Part shown: positions 10,464 to 26,213 of the stretch, in pieces
Numbering within the stretch: position 1 is the first letter of the stretch
How the letters are laid out: every line of letters starts with the position of its first letter
Source of the DNA: an uncultured Collinsella sp.
Lineage (GTDB): Bacteria; Actinomycetota; Coriobacteriia; Coriobacteriales; Coriobacteriaceae
Assembly (NCBI GenBank): GCA_959027945.1
Contig: CAUFRO010000007.1
Span: 1 to 63,624 of the forward strand
Direction of reading: 5' to 3'
DNA: 63,624 nucleotides
Position numbers and translations under genes: made by a program
The notes under the pieces: generated by a model
Database searches by the model: none
Seen by the model: only the letters and a program-made list of their open reading frames with translations
Told to the model about the DNA's origin: nothing

Positions 10464-11395
10464 GCGCACGCACCCTTCAGGACGTGCTCGGCGCCATCGA
10501 CCAGGTCGTCAACGATTTCGCGTGCGCTCTGGCGCTCGTTGACCATGCCGGCAATCTGTCCACACAAAAACGAACCCTCTTCGTAGTTGCCGTCCTTGGC
10601 GGCCTTACGCAGCGCACCGGTTCCCATAGCACCGAGCTCCTCGGCACTCGCGCCGGAACCCTCGCTCTTGGCATAGGCGTTGGTGAAGGGGCTCTTGAGG
10701 GCGCGCACTGGATGTCCCGTCGAGCGACCGGTCGCACGCGTCGAAGTGTCGTTGGCCTTCAGGACCATCTCTTTGTACTGCTCCGAGACGGTGCACTCAT
10801 TCGCAACGAGAAAGCGCGTACCCACCTGGACGCCGGCAGCGCCCAGCATAAAGGCGGCCGCCACGCCGCGGCCGTCGGCAATACCGCCGGCGGCCACGAC
10901 GGGAATGTCGACCGCATCGACGACCTGCGGCACCAGTGCCATCGTCGAGGTCTCGCCAATATGGCCGCCCGATTCGGTACCCTCGGCAACAACCGCCGTG
11001 GCTCCACGACGTGCCACGAGGCGCGCCAGCGCCACCGAGGCAACGACCGGGATGACCTTGATGCCCGCCTCGTTCCACGCCTTCATGTACTTGGCGGGAT
11101 TGCCGGCGCCCGTCACGACGACCGGCACTCGCTCGTCAATCACGACCTGCGCGACCTCGTCGGCAAACGGGCTCATGAGCATGACGTTGACGCCAAAGGG
11201 CTTATCCGTCCTGGCGCGCAGCTCGTGAATCTGGTCGCGCAGCCAGTTGGCATCGGCGTTCATGGCCGCGATAATCCCTAAGCCGCCCGCCTCGGACACT
11301 GCGGACGCCAGCGAGGCGTCGGCAATCCAGGCCATACCGCCCTGGAACACGGGCTTTTCGATGCCGAGCAGATCGCAGAGAGGAGTCTTGAGCAT
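10451..11395 (-). CDS. fabK: Enoyl-ACP reductase FabK (FMN-dependent)
   Basis: A 314-residue TIM-barrel flavoprotein of the nitronate monooxygenase/FabK family that performs the last reductive step of each elongation cycle with NAD(P)H. The N-terminal PVFQGGMAWIADASLASAVS, GGHIGE with conserved His145, and the FMN-phosphate motif AAGGIADGRG are seen. Its place directly between acpP (2-base gap) and fabD supports FabK over nitronate monooxygenase. FabK enzymes are typically insensitive to triclosan, unlike FabI. Confidence 0.92.
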   Translation of the reverse strand: MLKTPLCDLLGIEKPVFQGGMAWIADASLASAVSEAGGLGIIAAMNADANWLRDQIHELRARTDKPFGVNVMLMSPFADEVAQVVIDERVPVVVTGAGNPAKYMKAWNEAGIKVIPVVASVALARLVARRGATAVVAEGTESGGHIGETSTMALVPQVVDAVDIPVVAAGGIADGRGVAAAFMLGAAGVQVGTRFLVANECTVSEQYKEMVLKANDTSTRATGRSTGHPVRALKSPFTNAYAKSEGSGASAEELGAMGTGALRKAAKDGNYEEGSFLCGQIAGMVNERQSAREIVDDLVDGAEHVLKGACAWVA

Positions 11396-11397
11396 CT

Positions 11398-11634
11398 CTA
11401 CTTCTCCAATGCCGCCTCGACCGTATCGGCGAACTCGCCGACCGTCTTAGGGTTCTCCTCGGTATCGAGTTGGATGCCAAACTCGTCCTCGACGGCGACG
11501 AGGATCTCGACGGTGCCCAGACTGTCGAGACCAATCTCCTCGAGCGTGGACTCGGGCTTCATCTCGACGTCGTCAAGACCGGCGGTCTCGCGGATAACGT
11601 CGCAAACGCGCTCGAAGGTCTTCTGATCTGCCAT
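11398..11634 (-). CDS. acpP: Acyl carrier protein
   Basis: A 78-residue four-helix acidic carrier protein. The phosphopantetheine attachment site is Ser38 in GLDSLGTVE. It carries the growing acyl chain between the fab enzymes encoded around it. AAAGGAG precedes the ATG by seven bases. It is flanked by fabH upstream and fabK two bases downstream. Confidence 0.96.
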   Translation of the reverse strand: MADQKTFERVCDVIRETAGLDDVEMKPESTLEEIGLDSLGTVEILVAVEDEFGIQLDTEENPKTVGEFADTVEAALEK

Positions 11635-11685
11635 GGTAGTTCTCCTTTGGTTGTGCCCTAGGGCGTTTTTATTTCCTATGTGCGA

Positions 11686-12645
11686 CTACTTCCAACGAAG
11701 CAGATAGCCACCTATATCCAGACCGGCGCCAAATCCAACCAAGGCGATGGTGTCGCCTGTGTGAAGTGCACCGGCGTTTGCCAGCCGGTCGAGGGCAAGC
11801 GGAATGCATGCGCTCGAAATGTTGCCGGTCTCGCGCAACGTGCGAACCACGCGCTCGTCCGGCACGCCCAGGCGCTTGACCGCCTGGCTCAGGATTCGTT
11901 CGTTAGCCTGATGGAATACAAAATGATCGATGTCTTCGACCAAAATGCCCGCATCGATCGCAAGCTTATGGACCGTGTCGCAGATGGCGTTGACGCCGAA
12001 CTTGAACACGCGGCGGCCGTTCATGGAAAGCACACTCTGGCAGTCCGAGGGAACCTTGAATGGCGAGGTGCCATCCAGCCCGGGAACGCGTAACGTCTCG
12101 ACATCGGGTGCGGTCGAAAGCTCAACGGCAAGGGGATTCTCTCCCCCGGCCTCCATGACTGCAGCGCCCGCGCCATCGCCAAAGAGCACGCACGTGGCAC
12201 GGTCAGTCCAGTCGAGCGCGCGCGTCATCTGCTCGGCAGCAACAACAAGCACGCGCTCGGCACGGCTGCGGGCGATATAGCCCTCGGCGACATCGAGCGC
12301 AAATACGAAGCCGGCGCAGGCCGCCGAGACATCGAAGGCAGGGCACGTCGCGCCAAGTCGCTCAGCAACGGCACACGCCTCGGCGGGAACAAGGTGGTCA
12401 CCCGTCGTCGTCGAGCAGACGATCAGATCCAGCTGGCTCGCGTCGATTCCGGACACCTGGAGTGCCCGCTCGCTCGCCGCTACGGCAAGGTCGTCAAGTG
12501 ACTCGGTGGTGCAGACGTGGCGGCTCTTGATACCTGTGCGAGTAAAAATCCACTCATCCGAGGTATCGAGGAACTCAGACAGCTCGTCATTGGAAACGCT
12601 GCGCTCAGGAAGCGCCGAGCCTGTTCCAAGAATCGTGAAACCCAT
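11686..12645 (-). CDS. fabH: 3-oxoacyl-ACP synthase III FabH
   Basis: A 319-residue initiating condensing enzyme that joins acetyl-CoA or another acyl-CoA primer with malonyl-ACP. The nucleophile Cys110 lies in VSAACAGFVFAL; the His and Asn of the triad are in FHQANERI and ETGNISSA. It starts at ATG 12645 (MGFTILGTGSALPE) behind a strong AAGGAGG; the frame stays open further upstream without homology. It is the first gene of the fab operon, so the divergent promoter region at 12646-12821 sets expression of the whole pathway. Confidence 0.95.
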   Translation of the reverse strand: MGFTILGTGSALPERSVSNDELSEFLDTSDEWIFTRTGIKSRHVCTTESLDDLAVAASERALQVSGIDASQLDLIVCSTTTGDHLVPAEACAVAERLGATCPAFDVSAACAGFVFALDVAEGYIARSRAERVLVVAAEQMTRALDWTDRATCVLFGDGAGAAVMEAGGENPLAVELSTAPDVETLRVPGLDGTSPFKVPSDCQSVLSMNGRRVFKFGVNAICDTVHKLAIDAGILVEDIDHFVFHQANERILSQAVKRLGVPDERVVRTLRETGNISSACIPLALDRLANAGALHTGDTIALVGFGAGLDIGGYLLRWK

Positions 12646-12662
12646 CACTAACCTCCTTTGAG

Positions 12663-12728
12663 TTGTTGACGTGTTTACATCGACCAAGAGAGGATAACGC
12701 ATTTCAGTCTTTGTTGACGTGTTAACAT
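12663..12728. promoter_or_regulatory. Paired 18-bp direct repeats in the fabH-birA divergent promoter
   Basis: Two copies of TTGTTGACGTGTT(T/A)ACAT, at 12663-12680 and 12711-12728, match at 17 of 18 bases and start 48 bp apart. Each can be read as two 8-mers of the form GTTNACRT. Their placement between fabH and birA suggests an operator for a fatty-acid or biotin regulator. The layout does not match the inverted BirA operator I know, and the regulator is unknown. Confidence 0.5.
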
Positions 12729-12821
12729 TAAATTGTCCAAATGCGACAAAGGCTTCACATTGTGTCTATCTCTCGACACCATTGCGCGATTGCCTTATTT
12801 ACTTAGGAGGTAGCAGCTGTT

Positions 12822-13598
12822 ATGGATTCTCGTTTAACGATAGTCGACGTAACCGGATCGACCAACGATGACCTGCTCGAAGCAGGAAAACAGGGAGCGA
12901 CGCACGGCACAGGACTTGCCGCCCGCGCGCAAACGGCAGGACGCGGCCGGCGCGGCCACAAGTGGGATTCAACCGCCGGCAACCTATTGCTTTCGATTGT
13001 CCTGCGTCCATGCGTTAATCCCGCAAAGTACTCTGGTCTTGCCGCCGTCAGCGGCCTAGCGGTGCTCGAAGCACTCGAAAAGCAGGGTCTTGCAAACGAG
13101 ATTGGCCTCAAATGGCCCAACGACCTGGTCGCGCGAGGACGCAAGCTCGGCGGCATTCTGGTCGAGGCCGCACGCGATAACGAAGGCAAACCTTTCGCCG
13201 TCTGCGGCATTGGCGTCAATGTGAACTATGTGCCCCAAGAGGTGCCCGATGGCGGCCTGCCGGCAATCGGTCTCTCGGACCTTAACGAAAACGTTCCTGC
13301 CGTCGACATGCTCCTCGATGAGGTCTATCACGCAGTCGTGAACGCTGTAGATGCGTGGGCAGAACGCCTCAACGCCATGGAAGAAGACGCCGGACCGCTC
13401 GCGCCCGTCCGCGATGACTATGTCGGTCACCTCAATTGGATCGGGGAGCACATTATCGCCCGCTCCCCCGCTGGAGACGAGCTGGCACGAGGCATATTTA
13501 GAACGGTCGACGATTGCGGCCGCGCATGCATTGAGACCGAGAGCGGCTTGTGCGTCTTCCACTTCGAAGAAGCATCCTTGCGCCCCCTGAGCGAATAG
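12822..13598 (+). CDS. birA: Biotin--[acetyl-CoA-carboxylase] ligase
   Basis: A 258-residue biotin protein ligase that adenylates biotin and attaches it to the lysine of AccB. Seen: GSTNDDL near 12-18, the biotinyl-AMP loop TAGRGRRGHKWDS around 38-50, LKWPNDLV around 96-103 and GGILVE. There is no N-terminal DNA-binding domain, so it is a group I (catalysis-only) ligase and probably does not repress transcription itself. It is transcribed away from the fab operon that contains its substrate gene accB. A GGAGG site lies ten bases before the ATG. Confidence 0.93.
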   Translation: MDSRLTIVDVTGSTNDDLLEAGKQGATHGTGLAARAQTAGRGRRGHKWDSTAGNLLLSIVLRPCVNPAKYSGLAAVSGLAVLEALEKQGLANEIGLKWPNDLVARGRKLGGILVEAARDNEGKPFAVCGIGVNVNYVPQEVPDGGLPAIGLSDLNENVPAVDMLLDEVYHAVVNAVDAWAERLNAMEEDAGPLAPVRDDYVGHLNWIGEHIIARSPAGDELARGIFRTVDDCGRACIETESGLCVFHFEEASLRPLSE

Positions 13599-13660
13599 GG
13601 CGCCGCAGCCGTCGGCTCGGCAGACGAATTCGCTATCCCAAAATCTAAACTCAAAACAAA

Positions 13661-13697
13661 AGGGCCCCGCTACCGTAACGGCAGCGGGGCCCTTTAA
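13661..13697 (-). terminator. Rho-independent terminator after rpsJ
   Basis: Stem AGGGCCCCGCT/AGCGGGGCCCT (13661-13671 with 13683-13693), followed on the minus strand by TTTTGTTTT. It ends the rpsL-rpsG-fusA-rpsJ operon; birA converges from the other side and may use the same hairpin. Confidence 0.85.
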
Positions 13698-13714
13698 GCT
13701 ATGAGCGATATCGC

Positions 13715-14023
13715 TTAAAGCTTGATGTCGATGTCGACGCCAGCGGGGAGGTCGAGACGCATGAGCGAATCAACGGTGCCCGAGGTGGGGTCGAGGATGT
13801 CGATGAGGCGCTTGTGGGTGCGCATCTCGAACTGCTCACGGGAGTCCTTGTTCACGTGCGGCGAGCGGATAACCGTGTACAGGTTGCGCTCGGTGGGCAG
13901 GGGGACAGGACCGGAGACGCGAGCGCCGGTCTTCTGAGCGGTCTCGACGATGAGCTTCGCGGACTGATCGACGACCTCGTGATCATAGCCCTTGAGGCGA
14001 ATGCGGATCTTTTGGGTAGCCAA
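13715..14023 (-). CDS. rpsJ: 30S ribosomal protein S10
   Basis: A 102-residue S10, also known as NusE, a ribosomal and antitermination factor. The full family sequence is present, from MATQKIRIRLKGYDHEVVDQS through GPVPLPTE and SPHVNKDSREQFEMRTHKR to the C-terminus. It is the last gene of the rpsL-rpsG-fusA run and is followed by a terminator rather than by rplC-rplD, so the usual S10 operon is broken after its first gene. Confidence 0.97.
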   Translation of the reverse strand: MATQKIRIRLKGYDHEVVDQSAKLIVETAQKTGARVSGPVPLPTERNLYTVIRSPHVNKDSREQFEMRTHKRLIDILDPTSGTVDSLMRLDLPAGVDIDIKL

Positions 14024-14083
14024 CTTAAACCTCCAAAGAGTGCGAGAGATGTTCTCGCGGATTACGTAACAGGGAGCTCGAAC

Positions 14084-16183
14084 TTAGGCGTTCTTGCTCA
14101 TGACCTCGTCCACGATGGACTTGGGCGCGGGCTCATAAGAGTCGAACTGCATCGTGTAGGATGCACGGCCCTGGGTCTGGGAGCGAAGGTCGGTAGCGTA
14201 ACCGAACATCTCGCCCAGCGGCACCTTGGCACGGATGAGCTTGCTGTTCTTGCGATCCTCCATGCCCTCGATCTTGCCGCGGCGACCGGAGAGGTTGCCC
14301 ATAACGTCGCCCATGTACTGCTCGGGGGTCTCGACCTCGACAGCCATGATCGGCTCGAGCAGCTGCGGATCGGACTTCTTGAGGGCGTCCTTGATAGCCA
14401 TGGAACCGGCGATCTTGAAGGCGGCCTCGGAGGAGTCGACCTCGTGGTAAGAACCGTCGAACAGGGTGACCTTAACGTCGAGGACCGGGAAGCCGGCGAT
14501 AACACCGGTGTTCAGGGCCTCCTGGATGCCCTTGTCGATGGACGGGATGTACTCCTTGGGCACGACGCCGCCGACGATAGCGTTGACGAACTCGTAGCCG
14601 AAGCCCTCCTCCATCTTCTCGAGCTTGATGACGGCGTGGCCGTACTGACCGCGACCGCCGGACTGACGGACGAACTTACCCTCAGCCTTCTCGACGTCGT
14701 GACCAGCGGTCTCGCGGTAGGCAACCTGGGGCTTACCGACGTTAGCGTCAACCTTGAACTCGCGGAGCAGACGGTCGACGATGATCTCGAGGTGCAGCTC
14801 GCCCATGCCGGCGATGATGGTCTGGCCGGTCTCGTGGTTGGTGGACACCTGGAAGGTCGGGTCCTCCTCGGCGAGCTTGGTCAGAGCCAGGGACATCTTG
14901 TCCTGCTCGGCCTTGGTCTTGGGCTCGATGGCAACGTCGATAACGGGCTTAGCGAACTCGATCTTCTCGAGGACGATCTCCTTGCCCTCGGCGCACAGGG
15001 TGTCACCGGTGGTGGAGTTCTTGAAGCCGACGCAAGCGACGATGTCGCCGGCGGCAGCGTCGTCACGGTCGATACGCTCGGCGGCGTTCATCTCGAGGAT
15101 GCGGCCGAGGCGCTCGCGCTGACCGTTGGAAGCGTTGACCACGTAGGAGCCGGACTCGGCGCGGCCGGAGTAAACGCGGACATAGGTGAGCTTACCGACG
15201 AACGGGTCGGTCATGATCTTGAAGACCAGGCCGGAGAAGGGCTCGTCGAAGGAAGGATGACGCTGGATCTCCTCGCCGGTGTCCGGATCGGTACCGGTAA
15301 CGGCCTCAACGTCGAGCGGGCTGGGCAGGTAGTCGACGACAGCGTCGAGCAGCTCCTGAACGCCCTTGTTCTTGTAGGCGGAGCCCACGAAGACGAGGTT
15401 GAGCTCGTTGGCCAGAACGCCCTTGCGCAGAGCGGCCTTGAGCTCCTCGACGGTGAAGTCCTCCTCCATGAGGATCTTCTCCATGAGCTCATCGTCAAAG
15501 CTGGCAGCAGCGTCGAGGAGCTCCTCGCGCTTGGTGGCAGCGATGTCGGCGAACTCAGCCGGGATCTCGTCCATCGGCTCGGGGTAGGTCATACCCTTCT
15601 CGTCGGCCTTGAAGTCCCATGCAGTCATGGTGACCAGGTCGATGACGCCCCAGAAGTTGTCCTCGGCGCCCATCGGGACCTGAGCGGCCACGGCGTTAGC
15701 GTCGAGACGATCCTTCATGGTCTCGATAGCGTTGAAGAAGTCAGCGCCCACGCGGTCATACTTGTTGATGAAGGCGATGCGGGGAACGTTGAAGGTAGAA
15801 GCCTGACGCCAAACGGTCTCAGACTGGGGCTGAACGCCGGCAACGGCGTCGAAGACGGCGACAGCGCCATCGAGGACGCGCAGGCAGCGCTCGACCTCGG
15901 CGGTGAAGTCAACGTGGCCCGGGGTGTCGATGATCTGGATGCGGTAGTCCTTACCGTCCTTGTTCCAGAAGCACGTGGTAGCAGCGGAGGTAATGGTTAC
16001 GCCGCGCTCCTGCTCCTGAACCATCCAGTCCATGGTGGCAGCGCCCTCATGGACCTCACCGATCTTGTGGGTCTTACCGGTGTAGTAAAGAATACGCTCG
16101 GTCGTGGTGGTCTTACCGGCATCGATGTGGGCCATGATGCCGATGTTACGGGTATCGGAAAGCTTGTACTTAGGCTTAGCCAT
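14084..16183 (-). CDS. fusA: Elongation factor G
   Basis: A 699-residue translocase GTPase. G1 AHIDAGKTTTTERIL is near 18-32; G3 DTPGHVDFTAEVERCLRVLDGAV and NKYDR (G4) follow; domains II-V continue to the C-terminus at normal length. It catalyses movement of tRNA and mRNA after peptide transfer and, with RRF, ribosome recycling. It lies 19 bp after rpsG and 60 bp before rpsJ in the str-type operon; tuf is not here but at 53.2 kb. Confidence 0.97.
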   Translation of the reverse strand: MAKPKYKLSDTRNIGIMAHIDAGKTTTTERILYYTGKTHKIGEVHEGAATMDWMVQEQERGVTITSAATTCFWNKDGKDYRIQIIDTPGHVDFTAEVERCLRVLDGAVAVFDAVAGVQPQSETVWRQASTFNVPRIAFINKYDRVGADFFNAIETMKDRLDANAVAAQVPMGAEDNFWGVIDLVTMTAWDFKADEKGMTYPEPMDEIPAEFADIAATKREELLDAAASFDDELMEKILMEEDFTVEELKAALRKGVLANELNLVFVGSAYKNKGVQELLDAVVDYLPSPLDVEAVTGTDPDTGEEIQRHPSFDEPFSGLVFKIMTDPFVGKLTYVRVYSGRAESGSYVVNASNGQRERLGRILEMNAAERIDRDDAAAGDIVACVGFKNSTTGDTLCAEGKEIVLEKIEFAKPVIDVAIEPKTKAEQDKMSLALTKLAEEDPTFQVSTNHETGQTIIAGMGELHLEIIVDRLLREFKVDANVGKPQVAYRETAGHDVEKAEGKFVRQSGGRGQYGHAVIKLEKMEEGFGYEFVNAIVGGVVPKEYIPSIDKGIQEALNTGVIAGFPVLDVKVTLFDGSYHEVDSSEAAFKIAGSMAIKDALKKSDPQLLEPIMAVEVETPEQYMGDVMGNLSGRRGKIEGMEDRKNSKLIRAKVPLGEMFGYATDLRSQTQGRASYTMQFDSYEPAPKSIVDEVMSKNA

Positions 16184-16202
16184 GTTAGTTCCTTACCTTA
16201 AC

Positions 16203-16676
16203 TTACCAACGATAGTGAGAGAACGCGCGGTTGGCCTCGGCCATCTTAAAGACGTCCTCACGCTTCTTGACGGAAGCGCCCAGGCCGTTGGAAGCGTCGA
16301 GGATCTCGTTGGCGAGACGCTCGGCCATGGTCTTCTCCTTGCGAGCGCGGGAGAAGTTGACGATCCAGCGGATACCCAGAGCGGTGGAACGACGGGAGTT
16401 GACCTCCATCGGGACCTGATAGGTAGCGCCACCGACACGCTTGGGCTTAACCTCGAGCGTGGGCTTGACGTTGTCCATAGCCTTCTTGAAGGTAGCGAGA
16501 GCGTCGCCACCCTCGGACTTCTCGGCAACGATCTCGAAAGCGGTGTAAACGATGCGCTCAGCGGTGGCCTTCTTGCCGTCAAGAAGGACCTTGTTGATGA
16601 GCTGAGTCACCAGGCGGTTGTTGTAAACGGCGTCAGGCTGAACCTCACGACGATTAGCTGCTGCACGACGCGGCAT
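16203..16676 (-). CDS. rpsG: 30S ribosomal protein S7
   Basis: A 157-residue S7, the assembly protein of the 30S head domain that contacts the E-site. Family hallmarks are MPRRAAANRR, INKVLLDGKKATAERIVY, RVGGATYQVPMEV and the C-terminal MAEANRAFSHYRW. It is the second gene of rpsL-rpsG-fusA-rpsJ. Confidence 0.97.
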   Translation of the reverse strand: MPRRAAANRREVQPDAVYNNRLVTQLINKVLLDGKKATAERIVYTAFEIVAEKSEGGDALATFKKAMDNVKPTLEVKPKRVGGATYQVPMEVNSRRSTALGIRWIVNFSRARKEKTMAERLANEILDASNGLGASVKKREDVFKMAEANRAFSHYRW

Positions 16677-16749
16677 GTGAAATCTCCTTAAGTGTCTACC
16701 GTGCGGCGCTTAGGCGGCACACGGCGAAAGTATCAAAACGTTATCTGGC

Positions 16750-17127
16750 TTATTTAGCCTTGGGGCGCTTAGCACCGTACTTGGAACGGGCCTGCATACG
16801 GTTCTGGACCGGAGCAGCGTCGTAGGCGCCACGGATGACGTGATAACGGACACCAGGGAGGTCACGGACACGACCGCCGCGGACGAGCACGATGGAGTGC
16901 TCCTGCAGGTTGTGGCCCTCACCCGGGATGTAAGCAGTAACTTCGATGCCGTTGACGAGGCGAACACGGGCAACCTTACGAAGAGCCGAGTTCGGCTTCT
17001 TGGGGCTCGTGGTGAAGACGCGGGTGCACACGCCGCGCTTCTGGGAGTTGTGCTGCAGAGCAGCGTTCTTGGACTTCTTGGGCACGGAACGACGGCCCTG
17101 GCGAACCAGCTGGTTAATAGTAGGCAA
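16750..17127 (-). CDS. rpsL: 30S ribosomal protein S12
   Basis: A 125-residue S12 of the decoding centre. It starts at a TTG behind GAAGGAG. The TTSPKKPNSALRKVA loop keeps Lys43 and Lys44, and PGEGHNLQEHS is present. The second streptomycin-determining loop reads RGGRVRDLPGV, so residue 88 is Arg where Lys is usual in Mycobacterium (E. coli Lys87). It is the first gene of the str-type operon, with a good promoter at 17221-17249. Confidence 0.97.
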   Translation of the reverse strand: MPTINQLVRQGRRSVPKKSKNAALQHNSQKRGVCTRVFTTSPKKPNSALRKVARVRLVNGIEVTAYIPGEGHNLQEHSIVLVRGGRVRDLPGVRYHVIRGAYDAAPVQNRMQARSKYGAKRPKAK

Positions 17128-17220
17128 AGCGTACTCCTTCTCGAATGATTCCAGCTTTCTGTAAAGTGCAACGGCTTGAATCGAGGGGTCAGCATCCCCC
17201 TACGAAACACGCAGTTCGAT

Positions 17221-17249
17221 AGGATACGTGCCGTTAGCTGTGCCGTCAA
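17221..17249 (-). promoter_or_regulatory. rpsL promoter
   Basis: On the minus strand, -35 TTGACG (17249-17244), a 17-bp spacer and -10 TATCCT (17226-17221), about 95 bp before the rpsL start. Confidence 0.7.
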
Positions 17250-17333
17250 CAGACCACGCCGCCGGGCGTATCCTTAAATAGCCACATTTCCGCAAAGCCT
17301 ACACAAAAGGAATCCCCTCCTGTGCGCGCGGGT

Positions 17334-17472
17334 GGATTCCCAGACCGGGCGGCACAGGGGTTAAGTTTGCTGCTCTACAGTCCTGGCTCGCACGGAGGCC
17401 ACATTAAGTGGCCTCCGGCTCGTGCGGAACTCGCGACAAACTTAAAACCTGGGCCGCCCGGTCCGGGAATCC
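17334..17472 (+). repeat. Long inverted repeat element, family R1, copy B
   Basis: Arms 17334-17369 and 17437-17472 pair at 32 of 36 positions. The 67-nt core 17370-17436 matches copy A in the flanking AGTCCTG and GCGGAACTCGCGA, while the inner stem is GGAGGCCAC/GTGGCCTCC with the same ATTAA loop. The outer arms are unlike those of copies A and C. Confidence 0.85.
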
Positions 17473-17500
17473 GACGTGCTCGTCGGGGCAACGTTCCCTT

Positions 17501-17525
17501 CCAAATAGGGACAGGTTTATTTTGG
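17501..17525 (+). repeat. GGGACA-core hairpin (R2), long form
   Basis: CCAAATA and TATTTTGG flank AGGGACAGG. The stretch from 17508 to about 17545 is nearly identical to 44480-44517, so this is a dispersed copy of the same element with one arm missing. Confidence 0.55.
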
Positions 17526-17599
17526 TCGGTTTTATCTGGGGAAACGTCGCACTCCAGCGCTTGTCCGCACTCACCTATTACCTGTAGATCGGCGACGTT

Positions 17600-17728
17600 T
17601 TCGGAAGTATGCGGCAAATTTTGGACTTGCTGAGCGCACAGGGGTTTTGCGATAACAAACCCGCAGGTAGAGCGCTTGAGCATATGCGGTGTGGTCAACC
17701 CATCAGGATTTTGCCGCATACTTCCGAA
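17600..17728 (+). ncRNA. Structured palindromic element or candidate RNA of unknown role
   Basis: A perfect 19-bp inverted repeat pairs 17600-17618 with 17710-17728. The 91-nt interior can form two more nested stems (TGCT-GAGCGC with GCGCTTGAGCA, and GGGTTT/AAACCC). No known family was recognised. Transcription is not evident from sequence, so it may instead be a DNA-level repeat. Confidence 0.4.
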
Positions 17729-17834
17729 TCACACCTCAAAATGACCCGTTTTCCTCCGTCCCCAAGGGATCAACGGAACGCAACAGGTTGAGTATACGCA
17801 AGCGAGCGGCCCCCAGAGCGTACAAGGTGGCATG

Positions 17835-17876
17835 AAAAAGGCAGGGCATTGACCTTTTGGTCATGCCCTGCCTTTT
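17835..17876 (-). terminator. Rho-independent terminator after rpoC
   Basis: Long stem GGCAGGGCAT(G)ACC with GGTC(A)ATGCCCTGCC and loop AAAA, with T-runs on the minus strand after the hairpin. It ends rpoB-rpoC. Confidence 0.85.
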
Positions 17877-17949
17877 GAATGACAGATTGTAGCTCTGGGG
17901 GCCGCGCAGCGACGGAGGTCGCCGCCGTTCGTTAGAACGGCGGAACTAG

Positions 17950-22428
<4,479 letters not shown>

Positions 22429-22434
22429 AGTCAA

Positions 22435-25926
<3,492 letters not shown>

Positions 25927-25999
25927 CAGGTTTTTCCTCCTTCACGGAAATGCTCGGTGGGTTGGCGAGGCATAGCTTCGCCAGTTATCGCAACCTAAT

Positions 26000-26027
26000 A
26001 GTTTATCAGGTACCGACCGTTGGGCAA
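26000..26027 (-). promoter_or_regulatory. rpoB promoter
   Basis: On the minus strand, -35 TTGCCC (26027-26022), a 16-bp spacer and -10 TAAACT (26005-26000), about 75 bp before the rpoB start. An AT-rich AAGGCTTTTC precedes the -35, similar to the tract before the tuf and secE promoters. Confidence 0.55.
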
Positions 26028-26159
26028 GAAAAGCCTTGACGCGATTGAGTTTTTGGAGTAGCAAAGTTTTTCGGCAGAAAACACGCAGGTAGATGTATGT
26101 GTATCGAACATCTGTTCATATATTTTCTGTGAACAGGGAGCCAGCAATCGCAGCTCTTA

Positions 26160-26193
26160 TAAAAAACGGGCGCGAACCGAGGTCCGCGCCCGT
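26160..26193 (-). terminator. Rho-independent terminator after galU
   Basis: Stem ACGGGCGCG/CGCGCCCGT (26166-26174 with 26185-26193), followed on the minus strand by six Ts. It separates galU from the rpoB promoter. Confidence 0.85.
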
Positions 26194-26213
26194 AAATGTC
26201 GATGTCCGAAGGC

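Larger units (their letters stand above)
17128..17949. other. 820-bp intergenic region between rpsL and rpoC
   Basis: No gene is supported. In order it holds the rpsL promoter (17221-17249), repeat R1 copy B (17334-17472), a GGGACA hairpin (17501-17525), an inverted repeat AAACGTCGC/GCGACGTTT (17542-17600), a 129-bp structured element (17600-17728) and the rpoC terminator (17835-17876). Confidence 0.7.

Noticed and set aside
10451..11395. Nitronate monooxygenase
   Set aside because: Same superfamily, but placement between acpP and fabD makes FabK far more likely.
13814..16201. 795-residue open frame opposite fusA
   Set aside because: Same antisense codon artefact; no ribosome binding site and no motif.
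26106..26117. LexA-like box GAAC-N4-GTTC between rpoB and galU
   Set aside because: The core matches but the inner bases fit poorly, and no SOS gene is adjacent; chance is likely.
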